From Protonemura montana (lineage: Eukaryota; Arthropoda; Insecta; Plecoptera; Nemouridae), in assembly GCA_947568835.1 (NCBI GenBank), contig OX387603.1:29102651-29166650 (forward strand): a stretch of 64,000 bases of DNA, given 5' to 3'. Under the pieces are notes generated by a model. It was not told the origin of the DNA, did no database searches, and was given only the letters and a program-made list of their open reading frames with translations. Shown here piece by piece: positions 1 to 9,646 of this stretch (position 1 is the first letter of the stretch; each line of letters opens with the position of its first letter). The translations under genes and the position numbers were made by a program.

Positions 1-347
1 TGGGAACTACTGCCCCAGCGCTACCTAGTGCTGCACTGGGAACTACTGCCCCAGCGCTACCTAGTGCTGCACTGGGAACTACTGCCCCAGCGCTACCTAG
101 TGCTGCACTGGGAACTACTGCCCCAGCGCTACCTAGTGCTGCACTGGGAACTACTGCCCCAGCGCTACCTAGTGCTGCACTGGGAACTACTGCCCCAGCG
201 CTACCTAGTGCTGCACTGGGAACTACTGCCCCAGCGCTACCTAGTGCTGCACTGGGAACTACTGCCCCAGCGCTACCTAGTGCTGCACTGGGAACTACTG
301 CCCCAGCGCTACCTAGTGCTGCACTGGGAACTACTGCCCCAGCGCTA
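1..347. repeat. 36-bp minisatellite, about 9.6 copies, cut by window edge
   Basis: Near-identical 36-bp units run from the first base to 347. One unit reads TGGGAACTACTGCCCCAGCG followed by CTACCTAGTGCTGCAC. Because 36 is a multiple of three, the unit stays open as a 12-residue repeat, which is not evidence of coding. The array continues beyond the left edge. Copies show almost no divergence, so the expansion is recent. Confidence 0.95.
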
Positions 348-805
348 ACGAGTTAACTTGACTGCGTATTAATCGAGACCTGCCAGTTATAGTCATTACT
401 CATTAGGTAGGAACCTAAATCTTTACTCAGGTATCTTTTAAAAACGCAAAAATCTTTTGCCTTTTTGTTAAGATTTCCGTGGCGAGGGACACATGATGAG
501 TCTGTAAGAAAATTTTTGGAAGCCCGGCTTCGGCTGGGCACAGAAACGCTATGAGCACAAAGGGTTTTTTGACTGGTATTAGCGACGCATGTGCTATCTT
601 ATCATGCCAGTGTTGCGCACATATCTCACGCGTGACGTAATGTGACATTGATGAAGGTGGTGAAATATTGTCAAATAAGACTTGAGAACTTGTTAAATAC
701 ACGATTAAATATTACAATATACCAATACCCCATTGGAGTACCTAATATGAAGTGAAACAAGTGCATCAAACACAAATAATATCAGACTTAAAACAACGCC
801 TAACT
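348..805. other. No gene seen
   Basis: Mixed-composition sequence. It holds short open frames on the minus strand (up to about 90 codons) with no recognisable motif, splice signals or repeats. I see nothing to annotate here. Confidence 0.5.
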
Positions 806-807
806 GA

Positions 808-960
808 AAATTGCTGAAAATACACTAAAATCGGCCCAAAAAGCGAATGTCCAAGTAGCTCAATGGGTTAGAGTGCAACACCCGCAAAAGGGGGAGATCA
901 AGTGGAGATCGAGTCCCCGTTTGGGCATCAATTTCGAGATGGTTATATTGTTGATAATAA
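808..960 (+). mobile_element. tRNA-derived SINE, single diverged copy
   Basis: A tRNA-like head begins near 850 with GTCCAAGTAGCTCAATGGGT, which carries a good Pol III A box in a D-arm setting. A weak B-box region (GAGTCCCCGTTTGGGCATC) and an AT-rich GATAATAATT-type tail follow. About 40 bp before the head is the motif AATACACTAAAATC, shared with the copies near 27200 and 41500. The 5' bases before the A box and the 3' TTGGGCATC can pair as an acceptor stem. It is the unexpanded relative of the array at 27220-28111. Confidence 0.7.
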
Positions 961-994
961 TTAAACATTAACTGCATATTCTCATAATTCTCGT

Positions 995-1690
995 ATTCAC
1001 CGGTTCTCGTGATATCACTGAAGTTAAGCAACACTGAGCTGGGTCAAGTGTTGGTTGGGTGACCATCATACACATGACCAGTTCTGTTCGGGAGAGAGGT
1101 TGGAGGGATGAAAGTTAAGCAACACTGCGCTGGGTCAGGTATTGGATGGGTGACCATCATACACATGACCAGTTCTGTTCGGGAGAGAGGTTGGAGGGAT
1201 GAAAGTTAAGCAACACTGCGCTGGGTCAGGTATTGGTTGGGTGACCATCATACACATGACCAGTTCTGTTTGGGAGAGAGGTTGGAGGGATGAAAGTTAA
1301 GCAACACTGCGCTGAGTCAGGTATTGGATGGGTGACCATCATACACATGACCAGTTCTGTTCGGGAGAGAGGTTGGAGGGATGAAAGTTAAGCAACACTG
1401 CACTGGGTCAGGTATTGGATGGGTGACCATCATACACATGACCAGTTCTGTTCGGGAGAGAGGTTGGAGGGATGAAAGTTAAGTAACACTGCGCTGGGTC
1501 AGGTATTGGATGGGTGACCATCATACACATGACCAGTTCTGTTCGGGAGAGAGGTTGGAGGGATGAAAGTTAGTACAGGAACTTCATTCGCTTTGCTTAT
1601 CAACCTCTCGACAGCATGGATTTGTGGAGGAATCTTTCTTGTACCGTCCTTCGGAAGGGACGTTCAACCGGCGCATACCATCGGTACTTG
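995..1690 (+). mobile_element. 5S-rRNA-derived SINE (SINE3-like) with internal array
   Basis: The head (CCGGTTCTCGTGATATCACT, then GAAGTTAAGCAAC and GGTTGGGTGACC) matches the second half of 5S rRNA, including the A box and C box of its internal Pol III promoter. About six 91-bp copies of the head follow. They lead into the body shared with copies near 25600, 32600 and 48500 (AACCTCTCGACAGCATGGAT, then TACCGTCCTTCGGAAGGGAC). The 3' part of the body and the tail are lost after about 1690. Confidence 0.8.
1038..1575 (+). repeat. 91-bp tandem array inside 5S SINE, about 6 copies
   Basis: Each unit reads from AAGTTAAGCAACACTG through GGTATTGGATGGGTGACC and on to GAGAGAGGTTGGAGGGATG. The unit keeps the 5S A box and C box at natural spacing. 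Copies differ at only a few positions. Confidence 0.85.
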
Positions 1691-1721
1691 GAACTCTTAG
1701 AGAGGAGAATCCTACTTGCGG

Positions 1722-1850
1722 ATACTGAAAACTATCTCTGCCAAAAGGCTGAGAAGCGATAGTTTTTCGTTAATTCAAAGTTAATGTGAACGGATATTGA
1801 ATATTATCTTAGCCAAAAAGGCCAAAAAGCGATAGTTCTTCGATGATTCA
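1722..1850 (-). pseudogene. Two U2-snRNA-like fragments in tandem
   Basis: On the minus strand, ATCGCTTTTTGGCCTTTTTG then GCTAAGAT, and a second copy ATCGCTTCTCAGCCTTTTGG, resemble the 5' end of U2 snRNA (ATCGCTTCTCGGCCTTTTGG then CTAAGATCAAG). In the first copy the likeness continues further: ATATCCGTTCACAT lines up with U2 GTATCTGTTCTTAT. The repeats are about 80 bp apart and diverged, so these are U2-derived pseudo-sequences rather than a working snRNA gene. The same repeat recurs at 3183-3439, beyond the LINE fragment. Confidence 0.6.
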
Positions 1851-1879
1851 AAGAAAAGGTGAGAGGATAACTTGTTTAT

Positions 1880-2162
1880 TGTTTTAGCACATATTTATAA
1901 AAATTGTAGTCAATAAAAGATTACACAATCAAAATGTTAAAAAACATATACATTAAAAAGCCGACTAATGGCACGAGTAAAATAATAAAATATCAAGTCG
2001 TTTCTCAGTCTTCATTTCGGCGAGTGCCAGCCGCCGCCAGCCCGACGACCCGACGCCGGACCCGTACCGCGACAGCAGCTTTCCTCGGAGCAGCGCCGTG
2101 CCCAACCTCTACAGCGACGCACACAAACTCCACGGTCCCGGGTCTAAGTCTACTGACGAAAG
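1880..2162 (-). other. Probable LINE 3' UTR (GC-rich part then AT-rich end)
   Basis: It directly continues the LINE 3' end on the minus strand, after the 74-bp array. It has a GC-rich stretch (about 2015-2160) and an AT-rich end. The plus strand of the GC-rich part also has an open frame of about 50 codons with GC-rich third positions, so a host exon is not excluded. I prefer the 3' UTR reading because of orientation and adjacency. Confidence 0.4.
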
Positions 2163-2898
2163 CCTAACAAGTGCTCAACGTAGACGTCCCGGGACCAATG
2201 GATGATGTCCGAGACCATGAGCCGGCTCATCAGTAGCCTAACAAGTGCTCAACGTAGATGTCCCGGGACCAATGGTTGATGTCCGAGACCATGAGCCGGC
2301 TCATCAGTAGCCTAACAAGTGCTCAACGTAGACGTCCCGGGACCAATGGATGATGTCCGAGACCATGAGCCGGCTCATCAGTAGCCTGACAAGTGCTCAA
2401 CGTAGACGTCCCGGGACCAATGGATGATGTCCGAGACCATGAGCCGGCTCATCAGTAGCCTGACAAGTGCTCAACGTAGACGTCCCGGGACCAATGGATG
2501 ATGTCCGAGACCATGAGCCGGCTCATCAGTAGCCTAACAAGTGCTCAACGTAGACGTCCCGGGACCAATGGATGATGTCCGAGACCATGAGCCGGCTCAT
2601 CAGTAGCCTAACAAGTGCTCAACGTAGACGTCCCGGCACCAATGGATGATGTCCGAGACCATGAGCCGGCTCATCAGTAGCCTAACAAGTGCTCAACGTA
2701 GACGTCCCGGGACCAATGGATGATGTCCGAGACCATGAGCCGGCTCATCAGTAGCCTGACAAGTGCTCAACGTAGACGTCCCGGGACCAATGGATGATGT
2801 CCGAGACCATGAGCCGGCTCATCAGTAGCCTGACAAGTGCTCAACGTAGACGTCCTGGGACGAATGGATGATGTCCGAGACCATGAGCCGGCTCATCA
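2163..2898 (-). repeat. 74-bp array of a LINE 3' end, about 10 copies
   Basis: Units of 74 bp differ at only one or two positions. On the minus strand each encodes MSRLMVSDIIHWSRDVYVEH followed by a few residues and a stop. This is the C-terminal motif of R2-like or NeSL-like LINE proteins. The innermost copy is continuous with the LINE ORF at 2822-3172, so the array is an amplification of the ORF end. 74 is not a multiple of three, so the array is not one long frame. Each unit also carries the 10-bp palindrome GAGCCGGCTC. Confidence 0.9.
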
Positions 2899-3172
2899 GG
2901 GCGCCGAATTGAGCACTGATACCAAGCACCTTTAGAACCGGCCCTTTGTCTGCATCCCAGGATCCCAGGGCCCCTGCGATGAATGCATCCAGCCGGATGG
3001 CCCGACCAGCACGCGTCAGTTTCATGGCAAGGTCTGCGTACTTTTCCACCTTGGCTTGGCTCGCCAGGTGGAAAGCTTCTAGCCGGTTTTCGAACGGAAC
3101 GGTGACATCGACGACGATAACAACCATCTTGTCAGCGTCGATGAGCACCAGATCCGGAGGAAGAGCCGACCT
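2822..3172 (-). mobile_element. LINE ORF C-terminus (R2/NeSL-like non-LTR element)
   Basis: About 117 codons on the minus strand contain PPDLVLIDADKMVVIVVDV, TVPFENRLEAFHLA, KVEKYADLA, FIAGALGSWD and a final MVSDII...YVEHLSGY. This order is typical of the endonuclease-side C-terminus of site-specific non-LTR retrotransposons with a restriction-like endonuclease. Reverse transcriptase and everything upstream are absent: the copy is strongly 5'-truncated, as LINE insertions usually are. The truncation point runs straight into U2-snRNA-like sequence. Confidence 0.75.
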
Positions 3173-3182
3173 AACATACTAA

Positions 3183-3439
3183 AAATTATCTCAGCAAAAA
3201 GGCTGAGAAGCGATAGTTTTTCGATGATTTAAAGTAAAAGTGAACTGATATTGAAAATAATCGCAGCCAAAAGGCCGAGAGCTTCCCAGAGCCTTGTTAA
3301 TCGTCACTGCAAAAGCCGGTCCGGACTCCGGAGAAGAAATGTTGGGCAGGGCTGTAAGGAGAAAAGAGGGAATTTTATTAGTTGGTTCTGAACAAGGTAT
3401 TTATTAGATAATCTTAGCCAAAGGGCTAATAAGTGATAG
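3183..3439 (-). pseudogene. U2-snRNA-like fragments upstream of the LINE
   Basis: Minus-strand motifs resemble the U2 5' end: CTATCGCTTCTCAGCC near 3215, CTCTCGGCCTTTTGGCTG near 3280 and CACTTATTAGCCCTTTGGCT near 3430. The middle copy continues with TTCAATATCAGTTCAC, as in the copies at 1722-1850. These are diverged partial copies, interrupted by unrelated sequence at about 3300-3405. Confidence 0.55.
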
Positions 3440-3840
3440 CGTTGAGTGTAGGTTATAGGTAGAGTTTCAACGTCAATGTTAAAGTCTCTGCGTGAAAAAT
3501 GACCACCTTACCGACAAAAATGCAGAGTACCGGACAATCACGTTAAGTGGAGCCACTGTCGTATGAATTTTAATTTCGATATTTCTTGTAGGTTAACTCG
3601 CTTTTGAAACTTTTCATGCTCAAAAAATCTTCATCAATGTTTACCTCAACGATTGATACACATGTAACGATATTCATAAGCGAGTAACCTACGAGAAATA
3701 TCAAAATTAAATTTCATGTTACAGTGGCTCCACTTAACGTGAACTTCCGGTACTCTGCATTTTTGTCGGTAAGGTAGTCATTTTTCACGCAGAGACTTTA
3801 ACATTGACGTTGAAACTCTACCTATAACCTACACTCAACG
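3440..3840. mobile_element. MITE / foldback DNA element, complete, 401 bp
   Basis: Two arms of about 170 bp are inverted repeats of each other. The ends are CGTTGAGTGTAGGTTATAGG and its complement CCTATAACCTACACTCAACG. A short AT-rich centre joins them. The 7-bp sequence GTGATAG stands at 3433-3439 and again at 3841-3847, a perfect target duplication. There is no ORF, so it is non-autonomous. The superfamily is unclear: 7 bp is unusual, and hAT or P would give 8. Relatives lie at 19895-20178 and 50112-50190. Confidence 0.9.
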
Positions 3841-3847
3841 GTGATAG

Positions 3848-5400
3848 TTATTTGTTTAATTGAATTAAGGACAGACAGATACTGAATAATTTCATAGCGG
3901 AAGTTCATAGCGGAAGTGCTCAGAACACAACGAGGTACTATAACCTAGGATACGTTCCATATCAAGTGCCGTCTTCGATTTGCATTTAAGCCGATATGTT
4001 TTGTCATGATCAATTACATAAAATGTAAGCAAATGCGACATCTATTTCTTTTGTCTTTGCTCTGGGAGCACGACATAACTTCAGAGCCTTGGCAATTGTC
4101 TGCACGCAAGAACATGAACATTAACGGGGTCTTCATTTCTTATGTAATATTATCAATCACATACTTTGTTGATTGGTGTTGTTAACACTGTACATAACAA
4201 TCACAACAATCACACAGGATAACAAAATATTAACAGGACTACAGGTTTATGATCAGCTTTTACTAATCAATATAACAACTACTTTGTATGCTTCAGTCGT
4301 TTAGTTTGTTTATTCTCACTTCAAAACTTCTACAAGAAATTAGGAATATGTTTTCGTACATTTTTTATTTATACATATTACAAAACCTCTCTTCCAACAC
4401 TTCTTTATGTATCTAATCAACGTTACTATATTTGAAATTTGGGCAGGAGATTTAATCTAAAAATTGCACTTGTAAATAGCCATTGTAAAAGCCTAGTGCG
4501 TTCGGCTACGAAATAGTGAAATTAAGTAGCTTTTACAAATGGTCGAAAGTATTGATTCTACTTCTATTGTAAAAGATTTGAACCATTTATAACATTACAA
4601 ACTAATTATATTAATAATTTTCCTAGATAAAGTCTGACCAGAACATTTTAAATTTGGGTTTTTTATTCCCAGTAATAATTGCAGATAGAGAAACTCCGTC
4701 TTGTATCATCCTGAATGGTATAGAAAATAAAATATTTATCTTTAACTTTTGCCAAGCGGTGTAGTCCCGGGTGTAAGTGCCGGGTGTAAGTGCCGGGTGT
4801 AAGTGGGTTCCCTGCATACTCGAACATTTACATGAATTATATAAGCTGGTAAACTTGTTCAAAAATCATTGCAATTGCCCATTTTTTGTTGCAACTCAAT
4901 GTAAAGTTTGTTGCACAGAACTTGACCATCAATGAAAGTGTTCAGAAGTGATATTAAGGGAAAACAAACTGCCGCCAGTATTCTTTACAACTGTAGTGAA
5001 GTAATTAAATTAAATAAATAAATCAATTCATAATAACATCCCTGGCTCACTTTCTGGTATTGATTTACAATTCTCCACTTTGATTATGTATAAAAATAAC
5101 TTCCTGTGCATACAGCAACCACGATTACATTGGAAATAAAGTGAATAATGTGTTTCCGACCCCCCCCCCCCCCTCCCCCCCTGTTCATTCAGTCTCTGTT
5201 TGAGACAACAGTTAGCAGCTAGAATTACAACTGGAGGTTGTTAGAAAAGTATCTCTGATCATTTCCATTACATACCAAGTGCTTTTCAGTCTAATAATAT
5301 TGTTCTGTTCTGCAGCACGTTAGAACCTGTCTTCCTACTTTCTCGATACTGCTTAAAAATATTTCCAGCACCGAGCTGTGCATTCCTCCACAATAGCTAG
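3848..5400. other. Intergenic, no gene seen
   Basis: AT-rich sequence downstream of the zinc-finger gene. Small features are a doubled CATAGCGGAAGT (3893-3919), three copies of a 13-bp GTGTAAGTGCCGG unit (about 4770-4802) and a C-rich homopolymer run (about 5161-5181). No coding or RNA gene is recognised. Confidence 0.5.
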
Positions 5401-5420
5401 CGCATTATTCTTCTACATGT

Positions 5421-5426
5421 TTTATT
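5421..5426 (-). terminator. Poly(A) signal of the zinc-finger gene
   Basis: AATAAA on the minus strand, about 45 bp beyond the stop codon at 5471-5473. This gives a short 3' UTR. Confidence 0.5.
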
Positions 5427-5470
5427 AAATGACTTGTGGCTTGCCAATCGGAGTTGTGACAGCTTACGAT

Positions 5471-8314
5471 TCAATGCCAGGAGTTAGAATCGTCTTCTAT
5501 TTTAATTATTGGCACCATCTCAAATGCAGATTTCAGTTCAACTTGCAAATGTTCTTGTTTTGGCAGATTTTCAGTACTTGACTTCAGTTTCTCCTGAAAA
5601 TCTCTTTTAGTTTCCAAAACTCTCCCACCATCTAAGATCTCATCCTCCTCAGCACTGAGTTCAACATCAGCAATTTTATTCTTCTTCCCTCGAGTGAAAA
5701 TCTTACGTTGATTCTCTTCTTTACCAGGAGTTCTACTCCCATCTAGCGGTGTCCAATCATCAGACTCGGAACCCTGTTTCGTTTCCTTCATTTTAATCTT
5801 CTTTCTTCTCGTAACTGCCTTACGTTTCTTCTCTTTGTTGTGAGTTAACATGTGGCGCTTCAGATGGCAATTGCTGACGAACGAGTAGTTACAAACCTCA
5901 CAGACGTAGTTACGAACTCCGCTGTGTATTCGCTCGTGGTGGTTTCGACTGCTTATCGTCTGGAACGGCTTCTCACAAGTGCGACAATTGTGCGGTCTCT
6001 CCCCCGTATGAATGAGCATGTGCTTCTTATGATCACTCGACTGTCTGAACTTTTTCCCACAAACATCGCAAACGTATCGACGGATATCAGCATGGATCAG
6101 CATATGCGACTTCAAGTTACTGCCTTGCGTGAATTTTGAATTGCAGATCTCACACGAGTAGTCTATCTTCTGCGTGTGTATGTTTATGTGCCGGCTACGA
6201 TGGCAGCTCCGGAAGAAAGATTTGTCACAAAGGTCGCACTTGTACATTCGAACTTCGGGATGAACACACTTGAAGTGGTTTTTCAGTTCTTGACTCTGAG
6301 TGAAAACAATGTTGCAATGATCGCATCTGTGAACCCGGCCAGCGATTGTGTGAATCCCCATGTGTCTCTGCTTGTAGCTGTTCTTGGCAAATCCCTTGCC
6401 ACACACTTCACAGCGATGATTTAACAGCTTCGGGTGGAATTCCACCTTGTGCACCTTGAGATCTCTGTCGCATTCAAACGTCGTCCTGCACTTGACACAT
6501 TTAAGACTTTTTGATCTGCGCAATCGATCCAGGCTTGTGACTTGGACTTGGTCTTCGCTGGCCAAGCGTCGTTTGAGCTCGCATTTGTTGCGGGGACTCA
6601 GGTTACGGAAACATATTTCCGTCACGTGTTTTTCAAGGCTTCGCTTGTTGCGGAAGCTTGCTAAGCATGAGGCACATCGATAACTCTTCACATCTATGGA
6701 ATAGATGCTTCTTCCTTTACAATGTGGCTGACTGATAACCTCATCAGAGTGTTGCATGCTTGAGCCGTCATCTGTCAAAAGAAATCAAGGCAATATTTTC
6801 ATACGACGAAAACTCACTAATGTCAACTATTTGTACAAGTTCTGAATGACTTGATCTTTAAACCAATGAAAATTGAGATAATTTGTTTAAAAATTTCCTC
6901 ACTTTCTACAGCCAAAAGTTCTTCAAACCTGCTATCAAGCTACTAATTGGTGCGGGTATTCTGAAAAAGCTGATGCCAAGAGTAAAGTTTTTGCAATATT
7001 TTTATGATCTAACATTTTACAGTGTGTTGATTCACAAGTGACTTTTTGGAGCGGTTAATTAATATTTAATTGTTGAGACACGTACCTGGATCATCCTCGA
7101 ACTCCAAGTCAGAAATGTCTATTTCCTCAGTTTTCAGACCTGCAATATCAAAGTATATCCATTAAGAACCAATAAATAATTCACGAGAAAGCAAGAACAG
7201 ATCATGAAATACAAATTGAGCAAGGTTAATTATCAAATCTGATAAAATTGTACCAAACGCAATGTCTTTGTTGTCTTCAGGTGCGCCGGTTACAGACTCA
7301 ATTCTGATTGTGGTCTCGTATTCTTCATCTTCTAGGGAACAAGACAAAATGTGTGGTCAGTGACTTCAGCAAAGACAGTCAAAATTATATTAGTCCAAGG
7401 TTATCAAGATCAAGAAATTGGCAATGTTATCAATCGCAATGTTTTGTTTACAGACATGTCGGTCAAGTCCCGGCTAAGTCTCAAAGTCTAGCTTAGGCAA
7501 AGAAATTCTTGGAATCTCACTAAAAAGCCTGGCTCTGTAGCAGTGGCGTAAGTAGGTATTCCTGGACCCCCCTCCCTCCCCCACTCCAAAGTAAGTGGTC
7601 TGGAAAAATATAACAGTTAAAATGTTTCTGTATCGGTATGACGGTATCGCACACATTTGTTTACATTCACTTGCGAGTGCTGAAAAAAATACTTCAACAT
7701 TTATGGTTTCCACGTTAAAAGAATTACAAAGTAGGCATCTTACAGCCAGGAATTGTTAAATGCACATGGAGTATACAGGTAGGGCTGTGTCAGTTAGCTT
7801 CACATGCTGACAGTAAGGGGTGGCAGTAAGGGGTGGCAGTAAGGGGTGCAGTAAGGGGTGGCAGTAAGGGGTGGCAGTAAGGGGTGGCAGTAAGGGGTGG
7901 CAGTAAGGGTAGCTAGCAACTATATCCAGACATGAGTCCATGCAAGAATGAAAACTATGATCGCATGGAGGTGGTTATGTAATGAGGGTTATCAAAAATG
8001 TCATAATGTGATAGTTTAACTTACCACCAGTCTCCAACTCCTTGTTAGGTTTACAATTTTCCGATAAAGGCTCTGCTTTGATTTGAGATTGAATAAATCC
8101 ATCTGCAAGTAAAGTATAATACAGTTAACATTCTTGTGGTGCCAGACCGTGCTGTGCTGTGCACCTTGATTAAGTGAATTAAATGCATTTTAAAATGATA
8201 AAGTATGATGTTGCTAACCTGTATAATCATAAAAAAAGTCTTCTGGAGTATCATTTTCTGAGATCCCTGGCTCAGTTTTTATTTTTATGGTAGATAGGTA
8301 GGATTCCATTTCCA
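5471..8314 (-). CDS. C2H2 zinc-finger transcription factor, nine fingers
   Basis: Likely a nuclear DNA-binding regulator. Exons on the minus strand are 8314-8219, 8102-8025, 7331-7254, 7139-7086 and 6771-5471. Each has an AG acceptor and GT donor, and all phases agree. The acidic N-terminus (residues 1-130) holds repeated sumoylation-type motifs IKTEP, IKAEP and LKTEE; IKIEDD lies at the C-terminus. About residues 135-415 contain nine fingers. The first is CxxC...H...C-like; the rest are canonical, for example YVCDVCGKKFRQSSDHKKHM, with partly TGE/K-like linkers. A basic KEKKRKAVTRRKKIK follows and is probably a nuclear signal. The first visible exon starts with TG, so the ATG may be completed by an unseen upstream exon; otherwise MESYL is the start. 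A Met at 6778 lies inside the intron and is not the start. The exact orthologue is not recognised. Confidence 0.88.
7810..7910. repeat. 13-bp minisatellite in zinc-finger intron
   Basis: About eight copies of GTAAGGGGTGGCA, with one shortened unit, lie between exons 2 and 3 of the minus-strand zinc-finger gene. Confidence 0.85.
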
Positions 8315-8539
8315 CTGCAATAAAATGAAATGAAGTGCGAGGTAAGTGTCGGCTAAATAACCACTGGCATTACATTTCTTTATAAGGAGGATGCAACTCG
8401 ACTGGTAGGATGCCTCCCACACAGTATCTTTGGCACCCCCATGGTCCACTAAGCCATCGGTATCAAAAAGTTCCTTAAAATATGAGTGATAATTTTACTT
8501 TCTACTTCAACTTTGCACCATAACTGAGTGTGATGATCT

Positions 8540-8600
8540 CCGAATCAGAGCCTGACCCATCTCATGTTGCTTAACTTCAGTGATCCCATAAGAATCGATT
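8540..8600 (-). mobile_element. Old 5S-SINE head fragment
   Basis: On the minus strand GATCACTGAAGTTAAGCAAC matches the 5S-derived SINE head, including the A box. The following C-box region (GGGTCAGGCTCTGATTCGG) is decayed. No body or tail is seen. Confidence 0.45.
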
Positions 8601-8869
8601 TTCAAGCTCGGAAATCCATTTGGTGCTTTCATTGAATTTACCCTCGAAACTTAATTTTAATCTTTGAATTGTGTGTGCCTATTCCAAAAACACTCTAGGA
8701 CCTCCAGACCTATGCTCCAGACTTGCTCCAGGCCAAAGACTATAGATAGGGACTCCAGACCAACTCCAGACCCATGGCAAATTTCTACAAGTAGTGTTCC
8801 TATTATAATGTGTAACGTAATAATGCGAAAATACCTGGCCATTTAATTTTAACATGCATTTATTTTATT

Positions 8870-9646
8870 TACCCTCTTTTTTTTTTGTAGAGAAAAGTGG
8901 ACAGATTTTAAGATAGTTTTTGTAGCTCGGAGAACTCGACGTCTTTGAAATGCCCGTGACCTGCCTGACAGTAATGACAGCCAGCTGTCCACTCCTATTC
9001 TATCCTTTCCCCGCTTTCCCCTTTACGTGCTAGCGCCATTTTGAGCCAAAGCAACAATTCAAACTGATTCAAACCAACTGGCGGATCTCTGTGCTGTGCT
9101 TTGTGCACACACTCCGCAGTGTGTGCAATTCGAAATGTCTCGACTTTCTTCAAATAATTTATTTAGCACGTGTCCTTCCTTGGTCTCAGCCACTTATCGT
9201 GGTACAACCTCATTACGCAATATATGTGCGTTTTTGTGTGTGTCAGTGTCTGTTTTTGTATCGTTTGTACATGGTCTTTGGTTTGTACCTTTGTTCCTTT
9301 TGTACGTGCTTTGTACCTTTTAGATCTGCGTTTTCCTAATCCATGAAATAATTTAAAGAAAGTTAACTGTTTTCAATATATTGAGGAAATATTTTCATTT
9401 AAAGGGTCAACTATGTATACTTCTATTGTTCACAGATATTTAAAAACTCAGTATTGTTCTTTCGTAAATCGTGGAGCTCTGCTCTAATTTTATTTAAATG
9501 CAGCGCGGTTAGCTGCAGCTGTTGCATTCAGTTGTCGTCAGGGGGTCATGCAGCGCCGTTGATATACAGCGGCGGTCCGCACTACTAGAAAAGTTGTGAC
9601 TAACGAGTTGGTTAAGTTTTGTATTGTTCATATAATATCAAAAATA
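8870..9646. promoter_or_regulatory. Shared intergenic region between zinc-finger gene and CCT8
   Basis: The zinc-finger gene leaves leftwards and CCT8 rightwards, so about 1.3 kb separates the two visible coding starts. This stretch should hold both 5' UTRs and promoters. The CCT8 start context is AAAAATAATGG. No TATA box or initiator can be assigned with confidence. Confidence 0.4.

Noticed and set aside
28-348. 106-codon open frame with LHWELLPQRYLV repeats
   Set aside because: It results from the 36-bp minisatellite lacking stops in that frame. There is no splice or start evidence.
427-702. 91-codon minus-strand frame
   Set aside because: No motif, no neighbours supporting a gene, and composition like the surroundings.
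2018-2170. Exon-like plus-strand frame with GC-rich third positions
   Set aside because: It lies on the antisense side of the LINE 3' end and runs straight into the LINE-derived array. The 3' UTR explanation is simpler, though a host exon is not excluded.
7524-7600. Transposon-end-like GCAGTGGCGTAAGTAGG
   Set aside because: The phrase is common near ends of several elements, but no matching second end, tail or duplication is visible here.
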